Made by a program: the position numbers and the translations under genes. DNA of 52,439 nucleotides. Origin: Lottiidibacillus patelloidae. GTDB taxonomy: Bacteria; Bacillota; Bacilli; Bacillales; SA5d-4. This document shows positions 1 to 10,639 of the stretch, piece after piece. The stretch is taken from positions 1 to 52,439 of the forward strand of contig NZ_NPIA01000011.1 in NCBI RefSeq assembly GCF_002262935.1, given 5' to 3'. The notes beneath the pieces are model-generated. The model saw nothing but the letters and a program-made list of their open reading frames with translations. It was not told the DNA's origin and did not search any database. Within the stretch, counting starts at the first letter, position 1; the number at the start of each line of letters is the position of its first letter.

Positions 1-67
1 CTCGACTTGCATGTATTAGGCACGCCGCCAGCGTTCGTCCTGAGCCAGGATCAAACTCTCCATAATA
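1..67 (-). rRNA. 16S rRNA, 5' end (partial)
   Basis: The reverse complement contains the universal 16S 5' region (AGAGTTTGATCCTGGCTCAG) followed by the conserved helix that ends in ACATGCAAGTCGAG. Only the first 67 or so nucleotides are inside the window; the gene continues to the left. The mature 5' end is placed about 8 nt before GAGAGTTTGATC by analogy with Bacillus 16S, so it is accurate only to a few bases. It follows lysS, as rrnJ does in B. subtilis. Confidence 0.97.
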
Positions 68-179
68 GTTTGTTTGATTGCTCATTTTCCATCTTTTTTT
101 GAAAGGTGTATGGAACCTTTTATCTAGAGTATTAACTCTAGGAATTACGATTGACTCGCTTGGCGTTTCGTTTAGTTTT

Positions 180-188
180 CAAAGAACA
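180..188 (-). promoter_or_regulatory. rrn leader boxA (antitermination)
   Basis: The minus strand reads TGTTCTTTG, the Bacillus-type boxA that loads the Nus antitermination complex on pre-rRNA. It lies in the leader between promoter P2 and the 16S gene. A perfect inverted repeat, CTAGAG/CTCTAG at 124-141, lies between it and the 16S and may act in leader processing. Confidence 0.6.
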
Positions 189-213
189 ATTTCGCTAAAA
201 CAGCGACTTGATT

Positions 214-243
214 AATATAGCACATCGCGACCTTCCAAGTCAA
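214..243 (-). promoter_or_regulatory. rrn operon promoter P2 (sigma-A)
   Basis: Minus strand: -35 TTGACT (238-243), 18-bp spacer, -10 TATATT (214-219). It lies about 150 bp upstream of the 16S 5' end, the usual position for the proximal promoter of a Bacillus rRNA operon. Confidence 0.8.
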
Positions 244-309
244 CAACTTATTTCATCTTTTTAATTCGGTGATGTTTGTTGTTGCTTGTTGTCAGAAGCG
301 ACGCTTATT

Positions 310-338
310 AATATACCAAGTTCACAATTGTAATGCAA
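310..338 (-). promoter_or_regulatory. rrn operon promoter P1 (sigma-A)
   Basis: Minus strand: -35 TTGCAT (333-338), 17-bp spacer, -10 TATATT (310-315). With P2 about 95 bp downstream it forms the tandem P1/P2 arrangement typical of Bacillus rrn operons. An A/T-rich tract just upstream (339-368) overlaps the lysS terminator and could serve as an UP element. The gene-free stretch 68-396 is explained by this leader, the two promoters and the lysS terminator. Confidence 0.75.
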
Positions 339-368
339 CACTTTTTTTAAAAAAAGATGAAAATAAAA

Positions 369-392
369 AAACCTGCCACGTTTGGCAGGTTT
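369..392 (-). terminator. lysS intrinsic terminator
   Basis: Hairpin AAACCTGCCA/TGGCAGGTTT just downstream of the lysS stop, followed on the minus strand by a T-rich run. It separates lysS from the rrn promoters. Confidence 0.85.
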
Positions 393-396
393 AGTT

Positions 397-1902
<1,506 letters not shown>

Positions 1903-1948
1903 TTATTTTCGCTTATATATGTAAACGATTATTTGTGAATATATAAAG

Positions 1949-1975
1949 AAACTGCCAGTTTATCACTGGCAGTTT
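1949..1975 (-). terminator. Folate operon (dusB) intrinsic terminator
   Basis: Hairpin AAACTGCCAG/CTGGCAGTTT with a 7-nt loop, followed by a T-rich stretch on the minus strand. It closes the pabB-to-dusB transcription unit. Confidence 0.85.
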
Positions 1976-2024
1976 AGTATTCCATCTCAGAATATTATAG
2001 AAAAGAGTAGCCGGCACTGTCAAC

Positions 2025-3011
2025 TTAACCTACTTTTTCTTCTGATAGTCTTTGAGCGTAATTTAATAATATATCTGTTAACGCTTCTTTCGTTTCTGCT
2101 TCATTGATCATATTACGAACAAGTCCGTTTCCGCGTAATCCTTTTAAATACCAAGCAGCATGCTTACGCATTTCTCGAGTAGCAACAACCTCACCTTTTA
2201 TTCCAATTAAGCGATTATAGTGAAGTAAACAAACTTCTACTTTTTCTAATGCCGTAGGTTGTTCTAAAAGTTCACCTGTCTCTAAATAACGAACTGTACG
2301 GTAAATCATCCACGGGTCTCCTAATGCAGCTCGGCCAATCATAACAGCATCTGCACCAGTTTCATCAAGCATACGCTTAGCGTCTTGTGGCGTCGTAACG
2401 TCACCATTTCCGATTACCGGAATATTTACCGCTTCTTTCACTTGTTTAATAATGTCCCAGTCTGCAACACCTTCGTACATTTGCACTCTCGTTCGACCAT
2501 GGAGTGAAACAGCTTTTCCTCCAGCGCTTTCGATTGCTTTTGCGTTTTCAACAGCATAAATATGTTTCTCATCCCAGCCCGTACGCATTTTTACTGTTAC
2601 CGGCTTTTCTACTTCGGCAACTACAGCAGAAACCATTTCATAAATTTTATCTGGGTCTAATAACCATTTTGCACCAGCATCACATTTCGTAATTTTCGGT
2701 ACTGGACAACCCATGTTGATATCAATTACGTCTGCATTTGATTTCGTATCTACTATTTTAGCAGCTTCAACTAGCGTATCTTTATTTCCACCGAAGATTT
2801 GTAAGCTTAAAGGTTTTTCTCTTTCATCAACATAAAGCATCTGCAACGATCTTTCATTTTCAAGGACAATGCCTTTATCACTTACCATCTCTGCACAAAC
2901 TAATCCGGCTCCAAATTCTTTTACAGTTAAACGGAATGCCGAGTTACATACTCCTGCCATAGGTGCAAGTACAACTCTATTATTCATTGTAATATTATCT
3001 ATTTTAAACAA
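2025..3011 (-). CDS. dusB: tRNA-dihydrouridine synthase DusB
   Basis: FMN- and NADPH-dependent enzyme that reduces uridines in the tRNA D-loop. It is a TIM-barrel protein with N-terminal NRVVLAPMAGV, an active-site cysteine in NMGCP (Cys102 from the TTG start) and the FMN-binding GNGDV and MIGRAALG stretches. I chose a TTG start at 3011 (328 residues): AGAGGTGG is correctly spaced for it and the protein then begins MFKIDNI, like B. subtilis YacF (recalled). The longer GTG frame from 3020 abuts the Shine-Dalgarno and is unlikely. It is the last gene of the folate operon, 11 nt after yazB, and is followed by a terminator. Confidence 0.93.
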   Translation of the reverse strand: MFKIDNITMNNRVVLAPMAGVCNSAFRLTVKEFGAGLVCAEMVSDKGIVLENERSLQMLYVDEREKPLSLQIFGGNKDTLVEAAKIVDTKSNADVIDINMGCPVPKITKCDAGAKWLLDPDKIYEMVSAVVAEVEKPVTVKMRTGWDEKHIYAVENAKAIESAGGKAVSLHGRTRVQMYEGVADWDIIKQVKEAVNIPVIGNGDVTTPQDAKRMLDETGADAVMIGRAALGDPWMIYRTVRYLETGELLEQPTALEKVEVCLLHYNRLIGIKGEVVATREMRKHAAWYLKGLRGNGLVRNMINEAETKEALTDILLNYAQRLSEEKVG

Positions 3012-3022
3012 AGGTTCCACCT

Positions 3023-3229
3023 CTATTCTTTTGGCTTTAAATCATCTATAGTAACTTGTAACAATTGTGTAATTTGCTCTAATATACTCTCACTAGGATT
3101 TCTATTTCCACGTTCAATTTCACCTAATAGAGAAATAGAGACATTTAATTTTTTAGCAAACGTCTCTTGGGTAAATCCTTTTAATTTTCTGTAGGCGCGA
3201 ATTCTTCTGCCGAAATTTTCTGTTTCCAT
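3023..3229 (-). CDS. yazB: XRE-family helix-turn-helix protein YazB
   Basis: Small (68 residues) Cro/C1-type DNA-binding protein. The whole chain is one HTH domain: GRRIRAYRKLKGFTQETFAKKL, then SISLLGEIERGNRNPSES as the recognition-helix region. Its targets are unknown. The start lies inside folK, giving a 49-bp overlap; it has its own Shine-Dalgarno (GAAGGTG, 7 nt upstream) within folK, so it is probably translationally coupled. The position between folK and dusB matches yazB in B. subtilis. No effector domain is present, so a regulatory role in folate or tRNA metabolism would be a guess. Confidence 0.88.
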   Translation of the reverse strand: METENFGRRIRAYRKLKGFTQETFAKKLNVSISLLGEIERGNRNPSESILEQITQLLQVTIDDLKPKE

Positions 3230-3705
3230 AAATGGACACCTTCTTTATCATGTAGTCGTTTGATTGCGTCTTTAAGAGATGTTTCATTTACGACAATGTC
3301 ACCAACAATCTCGAATAAAGGAATTAAAACAAACGCTCTATCAACCATTCTAGGATGAGGGACTATTAAGTGATCAGATTCAATTTTGTCTTGATTGTAT
3401 AATAAAATATCAAGGTCTATTGTTCGTGGTCCCCAATGAACTGTACGCTGACGACCAAGCGAAGCCTCGACTTCCATCGTTTTTTTAATTAATTCGCTAG
3501 CAGTGTAAGAAGTATTAATTTCAGCTACCATGTTTAAAAATCTCGCTTGTTCAGTATAGCCGACAGGATCTGTTTCATAAATAGATGAAATATTTCCAAC
3601 TTGTATTTTTGCATCCGCTTGCAACAAAGAAATTGCCTTTTGTAAATTTAACTCCCTATTCCCGATGTTTGTCCCTAAGCTAATGTACGCTATATTTTTA
3701 TCCAT
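3181..3705 (-). CDS. folK: HPPK: 6-hydroxymethyl-7,8-dihydropterin pyrophosphokinase
   Basis: Transfers pyrophosphate from ATP to 6-hydroxymethyl-dihydropterin, giving the substrate of FolP in folate synthesis. Family motifs are visible: N-terminal YISLGTNIGNRELNL, then GPRTIDLDILLY with the catalytic aspartates, then HPRMVDRAFVL. The length of 174 is typical (B. subtilis 167). The ATG is preceded by AGAGGTTCC. It overlaps the end of folB by 8 bp and the start of yazB by 49 bp, consistent with one tightly coupled message. Confidence 0.96.
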   Translation of the reverse strand: MDKNIAYISLGTNIGNRELNLQKAISLLQADAKIQVGNISSIYETDPVGYTEQARFLNMVAEINTSYTASELIKKTMEVEASLGRQRTVHWGPRTIDLDILLYNQDKIESDHLIVPHPRMVDRAFVLIPLFEIVGDIVVNETSLKDAIKRLHDKEGVHLWKQKISAEEFAPTEN

Positions 3706-4105
3706 TGGAACCTCTAGTACCTCTTCCTATTTCAACAGCTACTGAATCATAATGACCGTTAATAGGGGGATCTGGCTTTATCATCTTTATTGTACAAAAG
3801 TGTATTTTCGGATTTAGGAGCAATCTAGCAGCTATTTCTTCAGCAACTGACTCTACTAGCTTTTTAGGGGGACCTTCAACTACTTCTTTCACTGTTTCAT
3901 AAACCGTTGCATAGTTAACGGTTTCTTCCAAATCATCCGTTGCACCCGCTGCTTTTAATGGCAATTCTAATGTTACATCAACAATAAAGCGCTGACCCAA
4001 CTTATTTTCCTCGGGAAAAACACCGTGATACCCATAAAACTTCATTCCTGAAACATATATTTTATCGATTAGAAACTCCTCACTTTCCCTTTCCAAGCAT
4101 CGCAT
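3698..4105 (-). CDS. folB: Dihydroneopterin aldolase
   Basis: Converts 7,8-dihydroneopterin to 6-hydroxymethyl-dihydropterin and glycolaldehyde. The core is typical: KFYGYHGVFPEENKLGQRF with the substrate-contacting Tyr-His, LEETVNYATVY, and KLVESVAEEIA near the middle. The catalytic lysine lies in IKPDPPINGHY. The ORF as drawn has 135 residues from an ATG inside folP, about 12 longer than the usual 120-123. Homologues begin MDK. Here the matching codon is ATC (4067-4069), set 6 nt after a perfect GAGGAG that follows the folP stop. The true start is therefore unsettled: AUC at 4069 or the poorly preceded ATG at 4105. The function call is secure. Confidence 0.92.
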   Translation of the reverse strand: MRCLERESEEFLIDKIYVSGMKFYGYHGVFPEENKLGQRFIVDVTLELPLKAAGATDDLEETVNYATVYETVKEVVEGPPKKLVESVAEEIAARLLLNPKIHFCTIKMIKPDPPINGHYDSVAVEIGRGTRGSNG

Positions 4106-4928
4106 CCATCATTTTAGCCATGCGCGACATTTCTAGAACATCATGTACTCTCATAATGTCACAACCTCTTTCAATTCCTAGGCATACTGTAGCACCAGTT
4201 CCTTCTACTCTTTCATCGACTGGCAAATCCAAGGCAAATCCTATCATTGATTTTCTCGAAGTTCCTAGCAACACTGGGTAACCTAATTTCGTGATTTGAT
4301 CAAGTTTATTCATCACTTCTAAGTTTTGCTCATATGTTTTCGCAAACCCTATTCCTGGATCTAAGACAATTTTGTCGTCTTTCACTCCAGCTTTCTTTAC
4401 TATTGAGATTGATTCCGCCAAGTCGCTTATAATATCATCCATTAGGTTATTGTAATTTTTATTATTCCGATTATGCATTAAGATGATAGGTACTTCTTTT
4501 TCTGCAGCAACTATGGCCATATCCTTGTCTGCTTTTGCTCCCCAAACATCATTAATAATATGAGCACCCGCTTCAATAGCCAATTTCGCAACTTCTGCTT
4601 TATACGTATCAATCGATATTGGTACATTTACCGCTTCAGAAACTGCCTTTATGATTGGTATTACTCGAGCAATTTCTTCTTCCAAAGAAACTTTCTCCGC
4701 ATTAGGTCTTGTTGACTCGCCACCAATATCAATAATATCTGCTCCGTTTATAACCATTTCTTTTGCTTTAGCGACAGCATGATCCACTTCATTGAACTTT
4801 CCACCATCAGAAAAAGAATCTGGTGTTGTGTTTAAAATGCCCATAATCGCCGTTTTTTCCGATAGATTAAGTGAATATGGCCGACATATCAATGATCCTT
4901 TATTATGTTTGCTTACACTTTTTATCAT
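4080..4928 (-). CDS. folP: Dihydropteroate synthase
   Basis: Condenses 6-hydroxymethyl-dihydropterin pyrophosphate with p-aminobenzoate; this is the sulfonamide target (sul in B. subtilis). TIM-barrel motifs are present: MGILNTTPDSFSDGG, IDIGGESTRPNA, SIDTYKAEVA, NDVWG, DPGIGFAKT and LLGTSRKSMIG. I chose the ATG at 4928 (282 residues), 8 nt after AAAGG; the GTG and ATG further upstream overlap the Shine-Dalgarno. It lies between pabC, whose product chain supplies p-aminobenzoate, and folB. Its TGA precedes the GAGGAG that serves folB. Confidence 0.96.
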   Translation of the reverse strand: MIKSVSKHNKGSLICRPYSLNLSEKTAIMGILNTTPDSFSDGGKFNEVDHAVAKAKEMVINGADIIDIGGESTRPNAEKVSLEEEIARVIPIIKAVSEAVNVPISIDTYKAEVAKLAIEAGAHIINDVWGAKADKDMAIVAAEKEVPIILMHNRNNKNYNNLMDDIISDLAESISIVKKAGVKDDKIVLDPGIGFAKTYEQNLEVMNKLDQITKLGYPVLLGTSRKSMIGFALDLPVDERVEGTGATVCLGIERGCDIMRVHDVLEMSRMAKMMDAMLGKGK

Positions 4929-4939
4929 TTGCATCACCT

Positions 4940-5800
4940 TTATATATTAACGGTCGACCAAAGCGACGTACGATGTTTCTCGTAATTTTCTTTGAACATT
5001 TCCGTTAATTCATTTTTTGCTGTAAATTTCATCTTCTCAATTCCTTTAATCGGAACAATTTCTTGGATTGAATTTGTAACAAAAGCTTCCTCACAATTAA
5101 GTAAGTGCTCTAGTTTAAATTTACCTACTCGATATGGAATTTCAAGTTTATTAGCTAAGCACAAAATAAATCCGCGGGTGATTCCCCCTAAGATTCCTGT
5201 TGAAAGTGCCGGAGTATATAGCACACCATCTTTTACCCAAAAGATATTCGATACTACTCCTTCAGCAACAAAGCCATCTTTTGTTAGGAATAATCCTTCG
5301 ATATTTGTGCATTCACCAACTTCACGTTTACCGATTACATTATTTAAAAAATGGTGTGATTTTATTCGATCTGGACCTTCAGGTGTATTTCTTCTCGTTT
5401 TCAGAAGTTGCAAATGTTTACCCTGTAGGTTATTTGATAGCACGGGCATCGGCTTGGAATAAATAATAATTGTCGGGCTTACATAAGGTTCGACTTGAAG
5501 TCCAAGTGAACCTGCTCCAGCTGATATGTTTATTCTTACATAAGCGTTTTTATAGTTGTTCGCCTCTAGTAATATAATGAGGTTACTCAACAGTTCTTTC
5601 TGCCACTTTTCAGGCATTATAATACCAACTTGTTTTAAGCTCCTAGCCATCCGCTCCATATGGTCATGAAATAAAAATGGATGTCCCTCATAAACACGGA
5701 GCGTTTCGAAAACACCTAAGCCATACATAAAACCGTGCTCAAAGATTGAAATAGTAGCTTCTTCTTCTTTTACTATTTGTCCATTTAAATAGACATACAT
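4940..5800 (-). CDS. pabC: 4-amino-4-deoxychorismate lyase
   Basis: PLP-dependent fold-type IV enzyme that splits aminodeoxychorismate into p-aminobenzoate and pyruvate. Seen: N-terminal [32 protein letters not shown], the PLP-lysine region [26 protein letters not shown] and GILGGITR. Branched-chain aminotransferases and D-amino acid transaminases share the fold, but the position between pabA and folP settles the role. Length 286 fits (B. subtilis 293). The ATG overlaps the end of pabA by 16 bp and its Shine-Dalgarno is weak (AGGA at long spacing), so coupled translation is likely. Confidence 0.94.
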   Translation of the reverse strand: MYVYLNGQIVKEEEATISIFEHGFMYGLGVFETLRVYEGHPFLFHDHMERMARSLKQVGIIMPEKWQKELLSNLIILLEANNYKNAYVRINISAGAGSLGLQVEPYVSPTIIIYSKPMPVLSNNLQGKHLQLLKTRRNTPEGPDRIKSHHFLNNVIGKREVGECTNIEGLFLTKDGFVAEGVVSNIFWVKDGVLYTPALSTGILGGITRGFILCLANKLEIPYRVGKFKLEHLLNCEEAFVTNSIQEIVPIKGIEKMKFTAKNELTEMFKENYEKHRTSLWSTVNI

Positions 5801-6393
5801 GTTTTGTTTACAGTCCTATTCGTTTTACGATGTGTATTAATGAAATTTTGTAATAACATTTTCCCCGACTCAGTCATTATTGACTCTGGATGAAACTGTA
5901 CACCTTCAATTGCATATTCTTTATGTCTTAAGGCCATTATTTCACCTGCATCTGTCCACGCTGAAACTTCTAAGCAATCAGGCAACGTTTCTTTTTTTAC
6001 AATTAACGAGTGATATCTCGTTGCAGTAAATGGGTTTTCAATATCTTGAAAAATCGTCTTTCCATCATGATGGATGAGTGACGTTTTTCCGTGCATTAAC
6101 CTTTCCGCTTGGACAACTTCTCCACCGAACGCTTGGCCAATCGATTGGTGCCCTAAGCAAACTCCGAAAATTGGTATTTTCCCTTTGAAGTGTGATATTA
6201 CATTTAAACTAATCCCTGCATCATTTGGTGTTTTAGGTCCTGGTGATATCATTAAAAAGCTCGGGTCTAGCAGTTCGATTTCTTCTATTGTTATTTCATC
6301 ATTACGTTTAACTATTAACTCCTCACCTAGCTCGCCTAAATATTGCACTAAGTTGTACGTAAATGAATCGTAATTATCTATCATTAATATCAT
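5785..6393 (-). CDS. pabA: Aminodeoxychorismate/anthranilate synthase glutaminase subunit
   Basis: Class I glutamine amidotransferase that supplies ammonia to PabB, and in Bacillus also to TrpE (the gene is called trpG or pabA there). The catalytic triad is visible: Cys79 in FGVCLGHQ, and His168 and Glu170 in QFHPES. The N-terminus [18 protein letters not shown] and the oxyanion region [11 protein letters not shown] are typical. I chose the ATG at 6393 (202 residues), preceded by a strong GGAGGTGAG; the upstream GTG overlaps that site. The start overlaps pabB by 20 bp. No separate trpG is visible here, so the dual role is plausible but inferred. Confidence 0.95.
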   Translation of the reverse strand: MILMIDNYDSFTYNLVQYLGELGEELIVKRNDEITIEEIELLDPSFLMISPGPKTPNDAGISLNVISHFKGKIPIFGVCLGHQSIGQAFGGEVVQAERLMHGKTSLIHHDGKTIFQDIENPFTATRYHSLIVKKETLPDCLEVSAWTDAGEIMALRHKEYAIEGVQFHPESIMTESGKMLLQNFINTHRKTNRTVNKTCMSI

Positions 6394-7822
6394 TAACACT
6401 CACCTCCTGTTCACTTAGCTCTTTTGCTTTCCATAACGCTTTTGCTTTCTTCAATGACTCTTTATATTCCGCTGCTGGATTAGAATCAATAACTATTCCA
6501 GCTCCAGCTTGTACATAAGCTATATTATCTTTTGCTACCATTGTTCGAATTGCAATGTTCAATTCTAAATCACCATTAAAGCCAAGCCAACCAATTGAGC
6601 CAGTATAAATACCACGACGAACAGGTTCTAATTCTTCAATAATTTCCATCGTTCTAACTTTAGGAGCGCCGGTAATTGTTCCGCCAGGAAAAGCTGCTCT
6701 TATCGCATCGTAACCATCATACTGTTTTGCAAGTAGTCCTCGAACATTTGAAACAATGTGCATGACGTGTGAATACTTCTCTATTGTCATAAATTCATTT
6801 ACTTCAACCGTACCGAATTTACTTACTCTTCCGAGGTCATTTCTTTCTAAGTCAACGAGCATGACATGTTCTGCTCGTTCTTTTTCATTTTCTATTAGCT
6901 CTTTTGCAAGCAATTCATCTTCTTGTGCATTTTTTCCTCGTGACCTTGTTCCAGCAATAGGTCTAGTACTTAATGTATCCCCTTTTTTCTTTATTAAAAG
7001 TTCCGGCGAACCAGATACGAGCTGAAATTCAGGAACATGAAAATACCCCATATAAGGTGAAGGGTTCAATTCTCTTAACTTTTCATAAATGTGCAAAGGC
7101 TCTGTGTTAAGTTCTTCCGCCTGTCGAACTGATAAATTAACTTGGAATACATCACCCGCAGAAATATAATTTTGAATTCGTTCCACTGCATTTTTAAATG
7201 CATCTTCAGTTAATGAGAATTTTTTCTCAAGTCCAACATTTGAGCGTTTTTTCCAACTCTCCTCACTGAATTCACTTTGTACTGCTTTTTCTAATTTAAT
7301 TAATCTCTTTTCAGCTTCTTGCTCACTTCGCTCTTGACTATGGGTAATTAACCAAAGTGCCTCTTCTTGATGGTCATATACAATTACATCATTAAAGATT
7401 AAAAAATATATTTCTGGCATTTGTAAATCATCTCTACTTTGCTCAGGTAATACTTCAATTTGTCTAACATAATCGTAACTTATATAGCCAATTGCCCCAC
7501 CTTGAAAATCAGGTAAATCTTCAATTACAGCTGTCCTATACGGTTCCATCCATTGTTTTAGTTGTTCTAACGGATCACCATGATAAGTTTCTTCGATTCC
7601 ACCAACATTGATTTGTAACGATTTTTCATACCCTGTTGCAATAGCAAACGGTTGCAGCCCTATAATACTGTAGCGTCCACCTAGTAAACTTTCCAAAATG
7701 ACGTGATGTGTTTCTTTCCTCGCCAGCATTTTATATTTATAAAAAAGGTCCTTATAGTTTCCTTTTATCTTTTTCCAAATAACTATTCTATTACCAGTGA
7801 TTGCTTTCTCCAATTGATTCAC
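6374..7822 (-). CDS. pabB: Aminodeoxychorismate synthase component I
   Basis: Converts chorismate plus ammonia to 4-amino-4-deoxychorismate, the first committed step to p-aminobenzoate. The chorismate-binding C-terminal half shows [65 protein letters not shown] and YTGSIGW. The motif is PIAGT rather than the PIKGT of E. coli PabB, as in many Gram-positive homologues; context rather than this motif separates it from TrpE. First gene of the operon. Two starts are possible: GTG at 7822 (used here) or TTG at 7813, which has GGAG at 8 nt. Length 479-482 is normal (B. subtilis 470). Confidence 0.93.
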   Translation of the reverse strand: MNQLEKAITGNRIVIWKKIKGNYKDLFYKYKMLARKETHHVILESLLGGRYSIIGLQPFAIATGYEKSLQINVGGIEETYHGDPLEQLKQWMEPYRTAVIEDLPDFQGGAIGYISYDYVRQIEVLPEQSRDDLQMPEIYFLIFNDVIVYDHQEEALWLITHSQERSEQEAEKRLIKLEKAVQSEFSEESWKKRSNVGLEKKFSLTEDAFKNAVERIQNYISAGDVFQVNLSVRQAEELNTEPLHIYEKLRELNPSPYMGYFHVPEFQLVSGSPELLIKKKGDTLSTRPIAGTRSRGKNAQEDELLAKELIENEKERAEHVMLVDLERNDLGRVSKFGTVEVNEFMTIEKYSHVMHIVSNVRGLLAKQYDGYDAIRAAFPGGTITGAPKVRTMEIIEELEPVRRGIYTGSIGWLGFNGDLELNIAIRTMVAKDNIAYVQAGAGIVIDSNPAAEYKESLKKAKALWKAKELSEQEVSVNDINDR

Positions 7823-7895
7823 TCCAGTCCTATAAACCTGCTTTTATTTTACATGATAGTATGTAGTGGTACACTTATTTTCACCAAAAAAAGAA

Positions 7896-7918
7896 AAAAC
7901 TCGCCAAAGGCGAGTTTT
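7896..7918 (-). terminator. coaX-hslO-yacD intrinsic terminator
   Basis: Perfect hairpin AAAACTCGCC/GGCGAGTTTT with a 3-nt loop, followed on the minus strand by a long T-rich run. It isolates the folate operon from yacD. In B. subtilis cysK stands at this point; it is absent here. Confidence 0.92.
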
Positions 7919-7929
7919 CGTAACAAGTA

Positions 7930-8808
7930 TTAATGTTCATTATATTGCCACACTACCCCTAGTTCATTCCATAAATGCTCAGCATTAATATCTCCTTCGA
8001 TTTGTTGCAAAGCAAGTTGTCTTCGTATTTCCCTTTTCATATCTTCAAAAGCATACGAAGTCCCTGGAATTTCTTCTTTCAAAACGATAATAGCATAACC
8101 CTCAGCAATTTCTATAGGAGAACTTACTTCACCGACTGACAAAGAATCTGCGACATGAACATATTCTTCAGGTACAGAATAAGAGTTTCGCTCAACATAT
8201 CCGATGTCGCCACCCCTTGAAGCTGTTATCATATCTAAAGATCTCTCCAAAGCTAAAGCCTCAAAACTCGACCCTGCATTCAATTCTGCTAATACTTCAT
8301 TCGCTTCTTCTTCTGTCTTTACTACAATGTGAGATAAGTAATAGATATCGTCTTGTTCGAACAGCGATCTGTTTTCATCATAATAATTTCTTATTTCTGC
8401 TTCAGAAATAACAATATCTTGCGTATATATCTCTTCTAGCAATAAGATATATTCTATTTCTTCTCGTAACTTAGCTTCATCAAAGTCTGGTAAATTCTCT
8501 AATTCATGTGAAGATTGATCATGCATTACTTTATATAAACTAACTTCTTTATCAATAACTTCTGGTGAAATTTTTAAGCCTTGCTTCTTTGCTAATTGAA
8601 ATACTACTTCGCGATTAATCATATCCTTTAAAACGTCTTGCCCAAACTGCTTAGTTAATTTTTCACTCCACATTTCTTTAGTAATTTCAACTTCTCCAAC
8701 CTTTGCTACAACATCGTTGTCATCTTTCTTTATGCTCGTAAATAAGAAATAGCTATTAGATAATACTAGTACTGCAATAATTGCATAAAGCAATTTGTGA
8801 TTAAACAT
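7930..8808 (-). CDS. yacD: PrsA/SurA-like membrane-anchored peptidyl-prolyl isomerase (YacD)
   Basis: Predicted extracytoplasmic folding helper. Residues 7-27 form one hydrophobic segment (signal anchor; no lipobox cysteine follows, so it is not a PrsA-type lipoprotein). A SurA_N-like helical region (about 34-150) follows, then a parvulin rotamase domain (about 155-250) with YYLSHIVVKTEEEA, FEALALERSLD, RGGDIGYVER and PIEIAEGYAIIVL. The domain order matches B. subtilis YacD, a PrsA paralogue, and the position after hslO agrees. Isomerase activity is inferred from family membership. The gap to hslO is only 4 bp, and a strong terminator follows. Confidence 0.87.
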   Translation of the reverse strand: MFNHKLLYAIIAVLVLSNSYFLFTSIKKDDNDVVAKVGEVEITKEMWSEKLTKQFGQDVLKDMINREVVFQLAKKQGLKISPEVIDKEVSLYKVMHDQSSHELENLPDFDEAKLREEIEYILLLEEIYTQDIVISEAEIRNYYDENRSLFEQDDIYYLSHIVVKTEEEANEVLAELNAGSSFEALALERSLDMITASRGGDIGYVERNSYSVPEEYVHVADSLSVGEVSSPIEIAEGYAIIVLKEEIPGTSYAFEDMKREIRRQLALQQIEGDINAEHLWNELGVVWQYNEH

Positions 8809-8812
8809 TATT

Positions 8813-9700
8813 TTAATTCCCCTTATTCGATTGACCTTTAATTTCTTCTAACTCATCTTTGTTAAAAGTATATTTTTCATTACAAAAATGGCAGACCGCT
8901 TCTGCTTTCCCTTCATCTTCGATAATACTTTGAAGCTCTTGAGCGCCTAATGAAAGCAGTCCATTTTCAATTCGTTCACGTGAACATTTACATTGAAACT
9001 TTACAGGAACCGTATCTAAAAACTTCACTTCTGTTTCTCCGAGCACGTTTCGAACTAACTCTTCTGGAGATAATCCTTTTTCAATTAATTTAGATACCGG
9101 CTCAATGGAAGATAACTGCTGTTCTATTTTCGAAATTACTTCATCATCTGCACCAGGCATAACTTGAATAATAAATCCACCAGCGGCTAAAATAGAGTGA
9201 TCTGGATTTACTAATACACCTACCCCTACTGAGGATGGCACTTGCTCAGAAGATGCAAAATAGTAAGTGAAATCTTCTCCTAATTCACCAGAGACAATTG
9301 GCACTTGCCCAGTGAAATGATCTCGCATCCCAATATCTTTAACTACTGTCAAAAATCCTTCTTTTCCTACAGCTCTAGCAACATCAAGCTTTCCATGTTC
9401 ATTCAAATCAAAATGAACATGTGGATTTGAAACATATCCACGAACATTCCCTTTTGCGTCTGCGTCAATAATTAGATGTCCAATCGGACCTCCACCTTCA
9501 ATTTTCACTGTAATTTTTTCTTCACCTTTAAGCATGGTACCCATCATAGCCGAAGCAGTTAACGAACGACCTAATGCTGCTGATGCAGTCGCCCAAGTGT
9601 CGTGTCTTCTTTGCGCTTCTGAAACTGTCTCGGTAGTTCTTGCTGCATACACGCGGATCGCACCGTTATACGCTAAGGCTTTTACGATGTAGTCTTTCAT
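8813..9700 (-). CDS. hslO: Redox-regulated chaperone Hsp33
   Basis: Cytoplasmic holdase activated by oxidation. The C-terminal redox switch is intact: CxC (Cys237, Cys239) and CxxC (Cys270, Cys273 in CHFC), which bind zinc in the reduced state. The N-terminal domain has typical [29 protein letters not shown] and [18 protein letters not shown] chose the ATG at 9700 (295 residues), which follows AAAGGAG; the ORF could open further upstream only by overlapping the coaX end. It lies 14 bp after the coaX stop, so the two are cotranscribed. Confidence 0.96.
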   Translation of the reverse strand: MKDYIVKALAYNGAIRVYAARTTETVSEAQRRHDTWATASAALGRSLTASAMMGTMLKGEEKITVKIEGGGPIGHLIIDADAKGNVRGYVSNPHVHFDLNEHGKLDVARAVGKEGFLTVVKDIGMRDHFTGQVPIVSGELGEDFTYYFASSEQVPSSVGVGVLVNPDHSILAAGGFIIQVMPGADDEVISKIEQQLSSIEPVSKLIEKGLSPEELVRNVLGETEVKFLDTVPVKFQCKCSRERIENGLLSLGAQELQSIIEDEGKAEAVCHFCNEKYTFNKDELEEIKGQSNKGN

Positions 9701-9714
9701 AGTTGTAGACTCCT

Positions 9715-10479
9715 TTAACAATTTTTTTGATAAATTAAGTTTAAGCCATTCAATGTTAATAATGGATCAATATAGTCAATAACATCGGTTTCTTTTGAAA
9801 TTAATTTGGCTAGACCACCTGTAGCGATTACTTTCGGTGTGCCATTTGCCTGATCTTTCATTCTTTTAACGATACCTTCAACTTGTCCGACATAGCCAAA
9901 TAAAATACCTGATTGCATCGCATTTACCGTATTTTTCCCAACAACATGTTCCGGCTTAGCGATTTCAATCCGGGGCAACTTAGCTGCTTTTGAATAAAGC
10001 GCTTCAGTTGAAATGCTAATTCCAGGTGCAATTGCTCCACCTAAATAGTGACCTTCTTCGTTTATATAGCAATAAGTAGTCGCTGTACCAAAATCAACGA
10101 TAATCAATGGTTGGCCATAATAATGTATGCCAGCAACCGCATTAACGATTCGGTCAGCTCCAACTTCTCTTGGGTTTTCTAATTTTAAGTTTAATCCTGT
10201 TTTCACCCCTGGCCCGACTACAATCGGATTGATGTGAAAATACTTCGTACACATACGCTCAAGTGCAAACATAATCGGAGGTACGACAGAAGAAATGATA
10301 ATACCTTTAATGCTAGAAAAGTTTAAACCTTCATGTGCAAATAAACCTTTAATAACCATGCCATATTCATCTTCCGTTTTACTTCTACTCGTTTCAATAC
10401 GCCAGTGATATTTTAATTCGTTATTATCATATACCCCTAAGACTGTATTTGTATTCCCTACATCTAATACTAAAATCAT
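9715..10479 (-). CDS. coaX: Type III pantothenate kinase
   Basis: Phosphorylates pantothenate, the first step of CoA synthesis. It is an ASKHA-fold enzyme; seen are [15 protein letters not shown] (phosphate loop with Asp6), [11 protein letters not shown], the [28 protein letters not shown] core, and VIATGGLA. Length 254 is normal for type III. The ATG is preceded by GGTGATGACTT. It is separated from ftsH by about 200 bp that hold the ftsH terminator; no obvious -35/-10 pair was found in the rest of that gap (10480-10639). Confidence 0.96.
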   Translation of the reverse strand: MILVLDVGNTNTVLGVYDNNELKYHWRIETSRSKTEDEYGMVIKGLFAHEGLNFSSIKGIIISSVVPPIMFALERMCTKYFHINPIVVGPGVKTGLNLKLENPREVGADRIVNAVAGIHYYGQPLIIVDFGTATTYCYINEEGHYLGGAIAPGISISTEALYSKAAKLPRIEIAKPEHVVGKNTVNAMQSGILFGYVGQVEGIVKRMKDQANGTPKVIATGGLAKLISKETDVIDYIDPLLTLNGLNLIYQKNC

Positions 10480-10639
10480 AAGTCATCACCACTAATTCAA
10501 TTTTGATTTCATCATATCATATCACTCATATAGGCTAAAGAAAATAGCAATGATTAGTTCAGATGTTGCAATAATATCACTATTTCTGAAGAAATTAGAC
10601 GCAATTGTAAAATCACCGCGATTGTACAAACACATAAAA

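Noticed and set aside
4992-5462. 156-codon plus-strand ORF opposite pabC
   Set aside because: Antisense shadow; no family resemblance and no start context.
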